The position numbers were made by a program, and so were the translations under genes. Below the pieces are notes generated by a model. That model searched no databases. It had not been told where the DNA came from and saw nothing but the letters and a program-made list of their open reading frames with translations. Positions 53,385 to 62,923 of a stretch of 64,000 nucleotides of DNA are shown piece by piece (position 1 is the stretch's first letter; each line of letters opens with the position of its first letter). Source of the DNA: Atopobium fossor DSM 15642 (GTDB lineage Bacteria > Actinomycetota > Coriobacteriia > Coriobacteriales > Atopobiaceae); the NCBI RefSeq assembly GCF_000483125.1, contig NZ_KI519553.1, forward strand, positions 345,124-409,123. The letters are read 5' to 3'.

Positions 53385-54260
53385 ATGCAAACCACGAGAC
53401 TCAAACTTATCTTGCACCGATTTGCTATTCCAGTTTTGGGTGGATTGGGATTTGTACTGCTTGCACTCACACACCATATTCATTTTATTCCCTTGGTGCA
53501 TAATGTTATTCTGCTCATCTCTTTTGTCTGTGAGGCAGCTGCTTTGGTCTTGATGTTTCTTCTCGTAAAGCAGCTATCTATTAAAAAGATCTTTCGTATT
53601 TTAATTTATATAGTGCTCGTGCTGCTTAGTGTAGCCTCTTGTTTTGCGAACTTTCTTTTATTTTCCTTGGATGTTCGTAGCTTGGCTCATTTTGAGTATC
53701 AGAACCAAACGTATTATTACAACTATGAGGGTTTTATCGATCCTTACTACGGCATATACAGACAAAATGATGCATTAACCACAACAAAAATTGGTGAGTA
53801 TTACAACTATATAGGTTCCCCCGATACCCTGAGCGAGCAAGACAAGCAGATTATTGTTATTCAGGCAACTCAAGATGGCATGCGTCGTGCGGGTGATACA
53901 AAGTCTTCTTCTGTTCAGTCATCTGCAGAGAAAAACAGCAATAACCAGGAGAGCATTAGCACTGCTGATGAAATAAGCGCGCTGCTTAATACACTTAAAC
54001 CAAGTGATGTTATTCGTATTCAAAATTCGTCATATGGCTTAGTGTGGATAGATAAAGCCATGGCTCAATATAGGTGGATATTCGTTGTAATAGATGAACA
54101 AAACATCAGGTATATATCTGAGCTTCCTGCTACAAGCGCAACGGTAGAAGGACAGATAGAAGATGAAGGCTCAATACTCGTAACATGTACAGATACCGAT
54201 GATTCTCAGCAAACCTATCGGTCAACGGATGGTGGACGCACTTGGGAGCTTTCGTCATAA
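53385..54260 (+). CDS. Hypothetical membrane protein with C-terminal Asp-box
   Basis: 291 residues. Three hydrophobic segments lie in the first 110 residues (about 12-29, 36-58 and 66-92). A tyrosine-rich linker follows (EYQNQTYYYNYEG). The soluble region ends with TYRSTDGGRTWELS, a good match to the Asp-box/BNR motif S-x-D-x-G-x-T-W of sialidase-like beta-propellers. One Asp-box alone does not make a propeller, so the domain is probably a small beta structure outside the cell. Start either ATG 53385 (chosen, TTGGA upstream) or TTG 53373. Divergent from the XRE gene. Confidence 0.7.
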   Translation: MQTTRLKLILHRFAIPVLGGLGFVLLALTHHIHFIPLVHNVILLISFVCEAAALVLMFLLVKQLSIKKIFRILIYIVLVLLSVASCFANFLLFSLDVRSLAHFEYQNQTYYYNYEGFIDPYYGIYRQNDALTTTKIGEYYNYIGSPDTLSEQDKQIIVIQATQDGMRRAGDTKSSSVQSSAEKNSNNQESISTADEISALLNTLKPSDVIRIQNSSYGLVWIDKAMAQYRWIFVVIDEQNIRYISELPATSATVEGQIEDEGSILVTCTDTDDSQQTYRSTDGGRTWELSS

Positions 54261-54436
54261 GACAAACCCTAAAGTAACAATGGCCTTCGGAGAACGAATT
54301 TGTTTAATCGTCCAAGTCTTTTCCGCTAAGCTGTTAGATATCGTCCGTTTAATTACTCCTCGCTCATATGTACAAAGATATAGCTAACCTATTGTTTATC
54401 TTAAGCTAGGAAGCGCTATCGGGAGAGTTTGTGCCT

Positions 54437-55888
54437 ATGAGTAATACTAAATTTCGCTTGGAAATGGATTCAATTGGCCAGAAGGAAGTTCCTGCGGATG
54501 CCTATTATGGAATTCAATCTTTGCGTGCATATGAGAACTTTACCATTACGGGTCTTCGTTATTCAACAGAGATGATTGTGTCAATTGCGCAGATTAAAAA
54601 AGCGTGCGCAATTACAAATTACCAGGTCAATCGTATGGAAAAGAAGGTATACGAAGCTATTAGTAAAGCATGTGACCTGATTATTGATGGCAAATTTCAT
54701 GACCAATTTATTGTTGACCCCATTCAAGGTGGTGCGGGTACCTCAATGAACATGAATGCCAATGAGGTTATTGCCAATGTAGCTATTGAGTTGTTGGGTG
54801 GTACAAAAGGCGATTATAGTCTTGTAAACCCAAATGATGATGTTAATTGTGGTCAATCAACCAATGACGTATTCCCTTCATGTGGCAAAATCACTGCACT
54901 CAAGCTGCTTATTCGTGCAACAGAACAGCTCAAGCGCTTACACACTGCCTTGTTACTTAAGGCTACAGAGTTCGATCATGTCATTAAGATGGGACGTACG
55001 CAACTTCAAGATGCAGTGCCTATTCGCTTGGGTCAAGAATTTCATGCTTATGCCGTAGCTATCGGTAGAGATATTGACCGCTTTGAGCAAGCAAAAGAAG
55101 AGATGCGCTCACTTAACATTGGTGGTACAGCTATTGGTACGGGCATCAACGCAGATGTTGGATACATGAATAATGTGGTTAAAAACCTTTCACAAGTGAC
55201 TGACCTACAACTTGTGCAAGCAGAAGACCTTATCGATGCCACACAAAATTTGGATGGCTATGTTGCGGTATCAGGCACCACAAAATCTTGTGCAGTTAAC
55301 ATGTCAAAGATTGCAAATGATTTGCGCTTGCTTAGTAGTGGTCCTCGTTGTGGATTTCACGAGATTAACCTTCCGCCCAAACAAAATGGTTCCAGTATTA
55401 TGCCGGGTAAAGTTAATCCTGTTATTCCTGAAGTAGTTAACCAGGTAGCTTTTAATATTGTGGGAAATGACATTACGGTTACTATGGCGGCAGAGGCAGG
55501 TCAACTAGAGCTTAATGCCTTTGAGCCCGTGTTGTTTTACAACCTCTTTCATTCTATTGAGCAAATAGAGCGGGTTACGCAAACATTTGTAGATAATTGC
55601 ATTATGGGAATTACTGCTAACGAGAAACACTGTAAGGAGCTGGTGGATAATTCTGTTGGCATTATTACGGCAATTTGTCCGTATGTTGGTTATGCAAAAG
55701 CTGCAAGCATTGCTAAAAAAGCAATTGCGACTGGTGCTAGTGTTAAAGAACTTATTCTAAAAGAACAGCTTTTAACAGAAGAAGAGATGAAAACCATCTT
55801 TGACCCTTATGCTTTAAGTCGGCCTGGTATTGCGGGAATGGAGCAAATGATTAACGATGGAAAATATCGAGAAGGACAGCGCGTTTAG
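54437..55888 (+). CDS. aspA: Aspartate ammonia-lyase
   Basis: 483 residues, class II lyase (fumarase/aspartase superfamily). Splits aspartate to fumarate and ammonia. The N-terminus RLEMDSIGQKEVPADAYYGIQS, the GSSIMPGKVNPVIPE catalytic loop (serine base) and the C-terminal YAKAASIAKKAIATGASVKEL, which distinguishes aspartase from fumarase, are present. Start ATG at 54437 (GGGAGA upstream); GTG at 54431 is possible. The stop overlaps the fumC start by 32 bases. Confidence 0.93.
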   Translation: MSNTKFRLEMDSIGQKEVPADAYYGIQSLRAYENFTITGLRYSTEMIVSIAQIKKACAITNYQVNRMEKKVYEAISKACDLIIDGKFHDQFIVDPIQGGAGTSMNMNANEVIANVAIELLGGTKGDYSLVNPNDDVNCGQSTNDVFPSCGKITALKLLIRATEQLKRLHTALLLKATEFDHVIKMGRTQLQDAVPIRLGQEFHAYAVAIGRDIDRFEQAKEEMRSLNIGGTAIGTGINADVGYMNNVVKNLSQVTDLQLVQAEDLIDATQNLDGYVAVSGTTKSCAVNMSKIANDLRLLSSGPRCGFHEINLPPKQNGSSIMPGKVNPVIPEVVNQVAFNIVGNDITVTMAAEAGQLELNAFEPVLFYNLFHSIEQIERVTQTFVDNCIMGITANEKHCKELVDNSVGIITAICPYVGYAKAASIAKKAIATGASVKELILKEQLLTEEEMKTIFDPYALSRPGIAGMEQMINDGKYREGQRV

Positions 55889-57254
55889 GGTAGAGCACGA
55901 TAGTTTAGGTGAAGTCCTCGTTGATGCCAGCCATTTTTGGGGTGCTCAAACACAGCGATCGTATGGCAACTTTTGTATTGGACAACCGCAAGAGCGTATG
56001 CCCTTTGAGATTATTTATGCCTTTGCACAGCTTAAAAAAGCTTGTGCACTGGCAAATTATGAGCTCAATCCAACAAAGATGACACAGGAGAAGTGTCAGA
56101 GTATTGTTGCGGTCTGTGACAAAATCTTGGCTGGAGAACTTTCGGATGAATTTCCACTGGTGGTGTATCAAACAGGTTCAGGTACACAAACCAACATGAA
56201 TGTTAATGAGGTAGTGGCAAACGTTACTAACCTCGCAAACGGACAAGGGTTTTTGCATCCCAATGATGACGTTAACATGAGTCAATCCAGCAATGATACC
56301 TTTCCTAGTGCTATGCACATTGCGTTCGTAACACAGATTGAGTCTAAGCTTATCCCGAGCCTTAAGCAATTGATTGCAGGGTTTGAGGCAAAAGAGCATG
56401 AGTGCAAGGGTGTTATCAAGTCGGGACGCACGCATCTTATGGATGCAGTGCCTATCAGTTTTTCTCAGGAGCTTTCGGGTTATCGGTTTTCTCTGCAGCA
56501 AAATCTTGCTTTGTTGCAAGCTGTGTTGGTGCCGCTTAAGCAGCTTGCCATTGGTGCAACGGCTGTGGGTACAGGCCTTAATGCACCTTTACATTTTGAT
56601 GTAAAGGTGTGCGAGCAGCTTCAAAAACAAACAAACAGTGATTTTGTACCCTGTGCTAATAAATTCCACGCGCTTACCTCACTTGATGAGGTGGTTGCTG
56701 TACATGGCGTACTTAAAGCTCTTGCGATGGATCTGTTTAAGATTGCAAATGACATTCGCCTTATGGCAAGTGGTCCACGCTGTGGTCTTAATGAGGTTAT
56801 CTTGCCTGCTAACGAGCCTGGTAGTTCCATCATGCCTGGTAAGGTTAATCCAACGCAGTGTGAACAAGTTACGCAAGTTGCTGTACAGGTTTTTGGCAAT
56901 GACGCCAGTATTGGTTTTGCGGCAAGCCAAGGTCAGTTTGAACTCAATGTGTTCTTACCAGTTACTGCCTATAATTTCTTGCAGTCGGTACGCTTGCTCA
57001 GCTCATCCATGGATAGTTTTTTGGAGCATTGTTTGCAGGGTTTGAGGGCAAATGAGTCAAAAATGACAGAGAACCTTAATCGTTCACTTATGTTGTCTAC
57101 ACTATTGTCACCAAGCATTGGTTACGAAAAGAGTGCTCAGTGTGCGCTGCTTGCGCATAATAAAGATATTTCTTTGAAGGAAGCTGTGCTGGAGCTTGGT
57201 TACTTAAGTTCAGAAGCCTTTGACCAGATATACCATCCGGAGCAGATGATTTAG
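55857..57254 (+). CDS. fumC: Fumarate hydratase, class II
   Basis: 465 residues, paralogous to the preceding aspA. Hydrates fumarate to malate. Features: FRVEHDSLGEVLVDASHFWGAQTQRS, the S-S-N-D-T-F block (NMSQSSNDTFPSA), HLMDAVPI with the catalytic His, and GSSIMPGKVNPTQCEQVTQ, the fumarase form of the signature loop. Class II enzymes need no iron-sulphur cluster, so they survive oxygen. Start ATG at 55857 lies inside aspA; the local ribosome site is weak and coupling to aspA translation is likely. Confidence 0.93.
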   Translation: MENIEKDSAFRVEHDSLGEVLVDASHFWGAQTQRSYGNFCIGQPQERMPFEIIYAFAQLKKACALANYELNPTKMTQEKCQSIVAVCDKILAGELSDEFPLVVYQTGSGTQTNMNVNEVVANVTNLANGQGFLHPNDDVNMSQSSNDTFPSAMHIAFVTQIESKLIPSLKQLIAGFEAKEHECKGVIKSGRTHLMDAVPISFSQELSGYRFSLQQNLALLQAVLVPLKQLAIGATAVGTGLNAPLHFDVKVCEQLQKQTNSDFVPCANKFHALTSLDEVVAVHGVLKALAMDLFKIANDIRLMASGPRCGLNEVILPANEPGSSIMPGKVNPTQCEQVTQVAVQVFGNDASIGFAASQGQFELNVFLPVTAYNFLQSVRLLSSSMDSFLEHCLQGLRANESKMTENLNRSLMLSTLLSPSIGYEKSAQCALLAHNKDISLKEAVLELGYLSSEAFDQIYHPEQMI

Positions 57255-57314
57255 AAGACTGGATGCTAGACATTAGATATGAAAGACCAAAGATTAGAGA
57301 CTGAGGGTTAATTA

Positions 57315-58472
57315 ATGAGTGTTTACGATGAATCAATGAAGCTACACGAAGAACTTCAGGGCAAGATTGAAGTTGTTTCCAGAAAGCAGGTTAACACCAA
57401 AGAGGAACTCAGCCTTGTATATACACCTGGCGTTGCAGCAGCATGCAAAGCTATCGAGAAGGACGAAGAGCTGTCTTATACCCTTACAAGAAGAGGGCAT
57501 ATGGTAGCGGTTATTACTGATGGAAGTGCCGTGCTTGGTCTTGGTAACATTGGTCCTTGCGCTGGCATGCCGGTTATGGAGGGTAAATGCGCTCTGTTTA
57601 AGGAGTTTGGCGATGTAGATGCCTTTCCTCTATGTATTGACTCTACGAATGTGGATGAGATCGTTCAAGCTATCGCGCTTATTTCTAAGAGTTTTGGTGG
57701 CATCAACCTTGAGGATATTGCAGCTCCTCGTTGTTTTGAAATCGAGAAACGCCTTAAGGAAACACTTGATATTCCCGTCTTTCACGATGATCAGCATGGG
57801 ACGGCAATAGTTGTTGCCGCTGCTCTACTGAATGCTTGTAAGGTAAGCAATAAGTCTTTTGAGCATGCAACTATTGTTATTAATGGCTGTGGAGCTGCTG
57901 GATGTGCTATTGCCACCTTGCTCCTTAAGATGGGTATTCATGACCTTATCCTGTGTGATAAGGATGGTATTCTTGATCCAGAAACGCAGCAATTAAATCC
58001 GGCTCAGCTTGCATTGGCGCAGCAAACAAACAAAAATAATCGTAAGGGCCTGCTTAAGGATGCACTGGTTGATGCGGATGGCTTTATTGGTGTTTCTCGG
58101 GCTAATCTTGTAACGCCGCAGATGGTTGCCACCATGAATGACGGTATTGTCTTTGCAATGGCAAATCCTAGTCCAGAGATTTTGCCAGAAGATGCTTTAA
58201 AGGGTGGAGCGAAGGTTGTTGGTACGGGGCGTAGCGACTATCCCAATCAGATTAATAATGTCCTCGTATTCCCTGGCATTTTTAAGGGTGCACTGCAAGC
58301 TCGTGCAAAAGAAATTACGGATGAGATGCAGATTGCGTCTGCCTATGCCATTGCTTCCATGATTAGCGATGAGGAACTTACACCCACCAATATTCTTCCT
58401 TCTGCACTTAATAAGGAAGTGGCTGATGTAGTTGCGGCACAAGTTGTAAAAGCTTGGGAAGCTACACAGTAA
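57315..58472 (+). CDS. NAD(P)-dependent malic enzyme
   Basis: 385 residues, the short bacterial MaeA/YtsJ type. Oxidatively decarboxylates malate to pyruvate and CO2. Motifs: SLVYTPGVAAACKAI with the catalytic Tyr, GLGNIGPCAGMPVMEGK, catalytic Lys region in the same, FHDDQHGTAIVV (metal binding), and Rossmann INGCGAAGCAIA. Cofactor preference is not clear from the sequence. 61 bases after fumC, ATG with CTGAGGG upstream: it completes aspartate to fumarate to malate to pyruvate. Confidence 0.94.
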   Translation: MSVYDESMKLHEELQGKIEVVSRKQVNTKEELSLVYTPGVAAACKAIEKDEELSYTLTRRGHMVAVITDGSAVLGLGNIGPCAGMPVMEGKCALFKEFGDVDAFPLCIDSTNVDEIVQAIALISKSFGGINLEDIAAPRCFEIEKRLKETLDIPVFHDDQHGTAIVVAAALLNACKVSNKSFEHATIVINGCGAAGCAIATLLLKMGIHDLILCDKDGILDPETQQLNPAQLALAQQTNKNNRKGLLKDALVDADGFIGVSRANLVTPQMVATMNDGIVFAMANPSPEILPEDALKGGAKVVGTGRSDYPNQINNVLVFPGIFKGALQARAKEITDEMQIASAYAIASMISDEELTPTNILPSALNKEVADVVAAQVVKAWEATQ

Positions 58473-58487
58473 AGGTACGCAAAAGTA

Positions 58488-59078
58488 TTAGTTTAATTGA
58501 GCGATGCGGTAGTAGCAGTCTGCACAAACGGACTTATAGGTAACATCTGCCTGGTCATCAATCTCAATCTGCTTGCCTTCAAATGATGGTTTATTGTTAA
58601 TAAAGCGCATGTTAAAGGTTGCTTTTTTGCCACAGGAGCAAATGGTTTTAATTTCTTTAATATCGTCTGCAATTTCTAACAAGCGAGTGGCACCAGGAAA
58701 ACCATCAGTCCTGAAGTCTGTACGTAAGCCGTAGCACATAACAGGGATACTCTTGGTGTGAGCAAAAACGTGCAGTTGGTTTACCTGCTGAGGAGTTAAA
58801 AACTGGGATTCATCTACCAATACGCAAGCAATTTTCTTATTAAGCTTCTCAAACACATGAGCAAGGACTTCCTGCATGTTGTCTTGGCGATGTACTAAAT
58901 GGTCAACCGTGCGTAATGTACCAAGTCTACTAACAACGGTGTTGTCACCCTTAGTGTCTACAGAAGGCTTGAGCACTACTACGTGCATACCACGCTCTTC
59001 ATAGTTGTAAGCAACCTGCAGCAGGGAGGTAGACTTTCCGCAGTTCATAGCGCCGTAGGTGAAATACAACTTAGCCAT
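58488..59078 (-). CDS. tdk: Thymidine kinase
   Basis: 196 residues, type II (TK1-like). P-loop GAMNCGKSTS at residues 9-18, LVDESQFL (Walker B), and a C-terminal zinc site with ICSCG and VCADC. Salvages thymidine to dTMP. ATG with AAAGGATGGCCTT. Converges with the malic enzyme gene. Monocistronic. Confidence 0.95.
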   Translation of the reverse strand: MAKLYFTYGAMNCGKSTSLLQVAYNYEERGMHVVVLKPSVDTKGDNTVVSRLGTLRTVDHLVHRQDNMQEVLAHVFEKLNKKIACVLVDESQFLTPQQVNQLHVFAHTKSIPVMCYGLRTDFRTDGFPGATRLLEIADDIKEIKTICSCGKKATFNMRFINNKPSFEGKQIEIDDQADVTYKSVCADCYYRIAQLN

Positions 59079-59154
59079 AAGGCCATCCTTTGCTCAAAAA
59101 GCGCTTGTGTAGTTAGACATAAGCGTCAAAAGTTAGTATGTGGTGCGGCATCTA

Positions 59155-60120
59155 TTATTGCGCATTTGTGCTGTGGTGTCCTTGGTGCTTTTCTATAGAT
59201 TGGGTAAGCGCAGGGCCACCAACCATACCCGCAAGCACCAATAAAAATCCCGTACAGAACTTGTAGGCAAAACCAGATTGAGTAAAGAACTTAAGGGGCA
59301 TCAAAATGCCTAGGTGACAAGCGGCAATAAGGCTTAGACCACACACAACGCGTAGAGCAATTTGACGCTTGTTGGACTGATCAATAGTAAAGTTTACAAA
59401 GCGCTTCTCGGCCCACCAAGAAACTCCCAATCCAGCAAGAAGCCCTGCAGTAGTAAAAGCATCCTTTTGCATCTCCACCACATTGATGGTGGTGGCAATT
59501 CCTTGGGTGGGATAAGGCTTGAGTACGGTATACAGCATAAGGGCCAGTGCTGTAAACAAAAAGGTAAGTGCAACGGTAATGGGGGAGGTGGTTTTGCGCT
59601 CCATCCAGTTGAGAAGATGTGCACTAAGCCATAGAGAAAGTATACCTATGGCTATACCTACCAGGACGTCTTGGGGAGTGTGTACGCCCAAGATATTACG
59701 CGAAAACGCTGCTAGTCCAATGAGAAAAATAGCAAGAGGAATAACCCAGCTACCAAGCTTTCGATAATGCCAGGCAGCGGCTCCAAAAATGGAGGCTGCA
59801 GTTTGACTGTGACCACTGGGAAAGGAGTATCCTGTGGCTCCACCAAGAGCTGCTGGAGACGGGTGAATGTTTGTGGAGCGTAGCCACGGCCGAGGGACGC
59901 AAAAGAAGTCTTTAAGTGTTTGATTAATGTTGTTACCCACTGCAAAACTGGTAAGTACATACCAGCCTGCATGTTTATCTATGCACCAGTACAGTGTTGC
60001 TATCACAATAACGGCAGCTGGCCCCACTACTATGGATGTTACAAAATTAAAAAAACTATCTAACATAGGTCCTATGGACTCGCGAATACTTTGTAACCAT
60101 AAGAGATATGAGATGTCCAC
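59155..60120 (-). CDS. PAP2 family membrane phosphatase
   Basis: 321 residues, about eight membrane segments. The acid phosphatase motif set is complete: KDFFCVPRPW, PSGHSQTAAS and SRNILGVHTPQD, for lipid or pyrophosphate phosphatase activity at the outer face. Undecaprenyl pyrophosphate or phosphatidic acid are typical substrates; not determined here. The GTG at 60120 is chosen because AGGAGGT lies 7 bases before it, one base after the tatD stop. Confidence 0.9.
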   Translation of the reverse strand: MDISYLLWLQSIRESIGPMLDSFFNFVTSIVVGPAAVIVIATLYWCIDKHAGWYVLTSFAVGNNINQTLKDFFCVPRPWLRSTNIHPSPAALGGATGYSFPSGHSQTAASIFGAAAWHYRKLGSWVIPLAIFLIGLAAFSRNILGVHTPQDVLVGIAIGILSLWLSAHLLNWMERKTTSPITVALTFLFTALALMLYTVLKPYPTQGIATTINVVEMQKDAFTTAGLLAGLGVSWWAEKRFVNFTIDQSNKRQIALRVVCGLSLIAACHLGILMPLKFFTQSGFAYKFCTGFLLVLAGMVGGPALTQSIEKHQGHHSTNAQ

Positions 60121-60121
60121 A

Positions 60122-60988
60122 CTATTCACCTCCTGTTATGCTAGCAAAAACATTGGCAGCATTGTGAGCGAGTTGTGCTTGGAGTGCAAGTGGGTCTATA
60201 GCTCGGATATGTGCGAGCTTCTCAATAGTTTGGATAAGCGTGTTTGCAATTTCTTGAGCTGTGAGCTGGGTATGATTGGGCATTGGCAGGTCAGTTTCTG
60301 TAAGAAGTTGCTTAATGGGGATTTGACGAGCATATTCACGACCACGCCGTGTATTAAGCATCATGGGGTTTATAGAGAAAAGACAGTCATGCGTGATGGC
60401 TTTGTGCAAGGTATCGCTTGGCCCGCTGTACCAATGGAAGATACAAATACAGTGCTTAAGAGCGGTTGTTTGTTCTAGGATTGTAAGGGTTTCTGGGGCA
60501 GCTTGCACAGCATGAATGGAAAGCACTCGAGACTGACCATCCGCTTGTGAAGCGTGTGCTGCTGCGGTACAAATTTGAGTAAAGGCTGCAATTTGGGTGT
60601 CTTTGGATGCAAGGTTTACATGACTGGAGGAAAAATCAAGACCAATTTCACCCACATAGCGGTGATGCTTTATGAGTTTAGCTGCATACATAAGGTCAGC
60701 TTGGCTTATGGAGTTATCCGCAATCCACCATGGATGAGCTCCAATACCAATGCGAAGGTTGGATATGTGTACGTTGTTGTTTGTATTAGTTAGATCTGTT
60801 CCCATGTGCAACGCAAACTCAACCGAGCTCTGTGGTGTGACAGGTACCGCAAAACATGCCAGTCCTCTTTGCTGGGCATCTGTACATACTTGTTGAGGGT
60901 CATCACAAAAATCTAGGTGTAGATGCATGTCATATAACTGGTAGGTTGTAGAAAATGGTGCGGATGTTATAGCTGTTGTTTGTATCAT
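60122..60988 (-). CDS. TatD family metal-dependent hydrolase
   Basis: 288 residues. TIM-barrel hydrolase; metal site starts with YDMHLHLDF (His22 and His24), then GEIGLDFSS (Glu), IHAVQ and CIFHWYSG with further ligands, and LLTETDLP (Asp). Typical of TatD-type DNases, or related amidohydrolases. The ATG at 60988 lies 19 bases after tcdA. It is shorter and more divergent than housekeeping TatD, so the substrate is uncertain. Confidence 0.83.
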   Translation of the reverse strand: MIQTTAITSAPFSTTYQLYDMHLHLDFCDDPQQVCTDAQQRGLACFAVPVTPQSSVEFALHMGTDLTNTNNNVHISNLRIGIGAHPWWIADNSISQADLMYAAKLIKHHRYVGEIGLDFSSSHVNLASKDTQIAAFTQICTAAAHASQADGQSRVLSIHAVQAAPETLTILEQTTALKHCICIFHWYSGPSDTLHKAITHDCLFSINPMMLNTRRGREYARQIPIKQLLTETDLPMPNHTQLTAQEIANTLIQTIEKLAHIRAIDPLALQAQLAHNAANVFASITGGE

Positions 60989-61007
60989 AGCTATCTCACG
61001 CCTGATA

Positions 61008-61781
61008 TTATCGGTGCTTGGTTTGGTTATTAACCAAACCAGTGATGTCACGAATAACACGACCTGCAAGCATGTGTCCCATAAGAGGTGGAATATAGCT
61101 CATAGTTCCCAAGATAGACCCCTTGTCCATCTGACCATCACCATCGCCTAGGGCTGGCAGAGGAACCTCATCAGAGTAGAGTACCTGCAACTTGTTAATA
61201 CCTCGCTTCTTGCATTCCTTGCGCATAATGCGTGCTACGGGACATATGGTGGTTTTCTCGATAGGGGCAAATTGAAAATAGGTAGGGTCAATTTTATTTG
61301 CGCCACCCATGGAGCTTATTTCGGGAATACCTTGGTCTTGGCACCACTTTGCTAGTGCAAGCTTTTGAGAGATGGTATCTATAGCGTCCACAAGATAATC
61401 CGGGCGAGGAAGGGTATTGAGTACTTCTTCTACAGCTTTGGGTAAAAAAGCGTGAACGATTTGGACCTGCGCGGCAGGGTTAATATCATAAATAAGCTGC
61501 GCCATAACCTCTACTTTAGGACGTCCTACGGTACTGTGAAATGCTACAGCCTGGCGATTAATGTTACTGAGTTCTACTGTGTCTCGATCAAGCAAAATAA
61601 ATTTGCCCACACCTCCACGTGCAAGAGCTTCGGCACAATTTGATCCTACACCACCAATGCCTATGATCATGACGCAGCTATTGGCTAGTTTTACCAAAGC
61701 ATCTTCTCCCATCACAAGCATGAGGCGTGCCATGGCGGGATTATTAATAATATCGGTAGCCGTGATAGCTGTGTTATCCAT
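61008..61781 (-). CDS. tcdA: tRNA threonylcarbamoyladenosine dehydratase (TcdA/ThiF family)
   Basis: 257 residues, E1-like. The ATP-binding loop GIGGVGSN at 41-48 and LLDRDTVELSNINRQ with the Arg finger are clear, with VDAIDTISQKLAL after. TcdA makes cyclic t6A37 in tRNAs. The ATG at 61781 (AAGGATCAC upstream) overlaps the end of the previous gene by 8 bases (ATGGATAA). Confidence 0.88.
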   Translation of the reverse strand: MDNTAITATDIINNPAMARLMLVMGEDALVKLANSCVMIIGIGGVGSNCAEALARGGVGKFILLDRDTVELSNINRQAVAFHSTVGRPKVEVMAQLIYDINPAAQVQIVHAFLPKAVEEVLNTLPRPDYLVDAIDTISQKLALAKWCQDQGIPEISSMGGANKIDPTYFQFAPIEKTTICPVARIMRKECKKRGINKLQVLYSDEVPLPALGDGDGQMDKGSILGTMSYIPPLMGHMLAGRVIRDITGLVNNQTKHR

Positions 61782-62730
61782 GATGTGATCCTTGAGCAAT
61801 AGTAAGGTTTTGGAATCGAGCGGCGATAAATTCATCAGTATAGTTGGCATCAACCCAGTTTTCAAAGGCGTTTTGTGCAGGAATACCCTCGTCACGTGCT
61901 GTTTTGCGACCAAAACATATGACGGTCATAAAAATATCTGCAACCAAATATATGGTGAGCAGCGCTACAAAAATGACCTGCCTTTTTGTGGTAGCCATGC
62001 CAATGCGATAAAGCAAATCGGGCATAATGATACGTGTCCATGCAAGTCCCAGCATGCCCCAGAAAAACAAAAAGCGCCAGGCAACCCACTGGGTAATATG
62101 ATCTGGAAGGTATATATAGGTCCAACTTGATGCATGAAAAAAGGTTTCCATACCCCAACCGGTTAGCTGCTCAAGGCTACCGCCAACCAATACTGATACA
62201 AAAAAGATAGTCATACTGCTGGCATTGCGATGACGAAGCTCCCAACAAATAATGGTAAGGAGCACTGCCCCAAAGCCATATAACGGGGAAAACGGACCCC
62301 ATACCAAGCCCACACGACTTTGTGTAAGGCCAGCCGTTATAAACATCCATATTTCTTCTAGGATGAGTCCAGCAACACTGCCTACCAAGAAGATAATGAC
62401 AAGCTGGTAAGGTTTAAGCTTCATGTAGGACAAATAGGCATCACGAGCGCGATCTACCGAGTGTTGGATAGCATCACGTTGCTCACGTGTGAGGTGTTTT
62501 TGACCCGTGCGGAGGCTCGCGATAATACCATGCTCATGACGGATTTTCTCAGCCTGCGTTACGTAGGCTCTAATTTGAGCGGCATACTGGGCTTCCACAG
62601 GCATGTCTTCGCCCACCATGTGGTACACAGAAGTGCCATGTCCAAGCCAAGAGATAAAACGACGAATGCCAGCAATAATTACCCTGAAAACCAACAGGAT
62701 TACAAGCAGTGATATAAGAGCAATAAGCAT
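61774..62730 (-). CDS. PF06541 family membrane protein (putative ABC transporter permease)
   Basis: 318 residues. An N-terminal membrane anchor, a charged coiled stretch (EAQYAAQIRAYVTQAEKIRH), then about five helices with RVGLVWGPFSPLYGFGAVLL, the hallmark of PF06541 (CmpB-type putative ABC transporter permease). No ATPase partner is adjacent, so the function label is weak. ATG with CTGGAGCCCTGT. First gene of a four-gene minus-strand operon: this gene, tcdA, tatD, PAP2. Confidence 0.85.
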   Translation of the reverse strand: MLIALISLLVILLVFRVIIAGIRRFISWLGHGTSVYHMVGEDMPVEAQYAAQIRAYVTQAEKIRHEHGIIASLRTGQKHLTREQRDAIQHSVDRARDAYLSYMKLKPYQLVIIFLVGSVAGLILEEIWMFITAGLTQSRVGLVWGPFSPLYGFGAVLLTIICWELRHRNASSMTIFFVSVLVGGSLEQLTGWGMETFFHASSWTYIYLPDHITQWVAWRFLFFWGMLGLAWTRIIMPDLLYRIGMATTKRQVIFVALLTIYLVADIFMTVICFGRKTARDEGIPAQNAFENWVDANYTDEFIAARFQNLTIAQGSHHG

Positions 62731-62923
62731 ACAGGGCTCCAGAGAGTAGAAAACAGATTTTTATTGTCGCACATGCGTCCAGACTATGGTCTTCCTGCAG
62801 TAAAACGCACAGGTACATCATCATGATATGACTGTGCCATGCGGCGTGTTATTCTGCTTGTTATACTTATTTGTTCACAAATCTTTTGTCATGTAATCGC
62901 ACCAAGAGAAGGCAGAGTGTATC

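Noticed and set aside
62731-62923. T-box leader before valS
   Set aside because: No AGGGTGGNACCGCG-type element or specifier stem could be found in the gap. The same check before argS (20574-20710) was negative.
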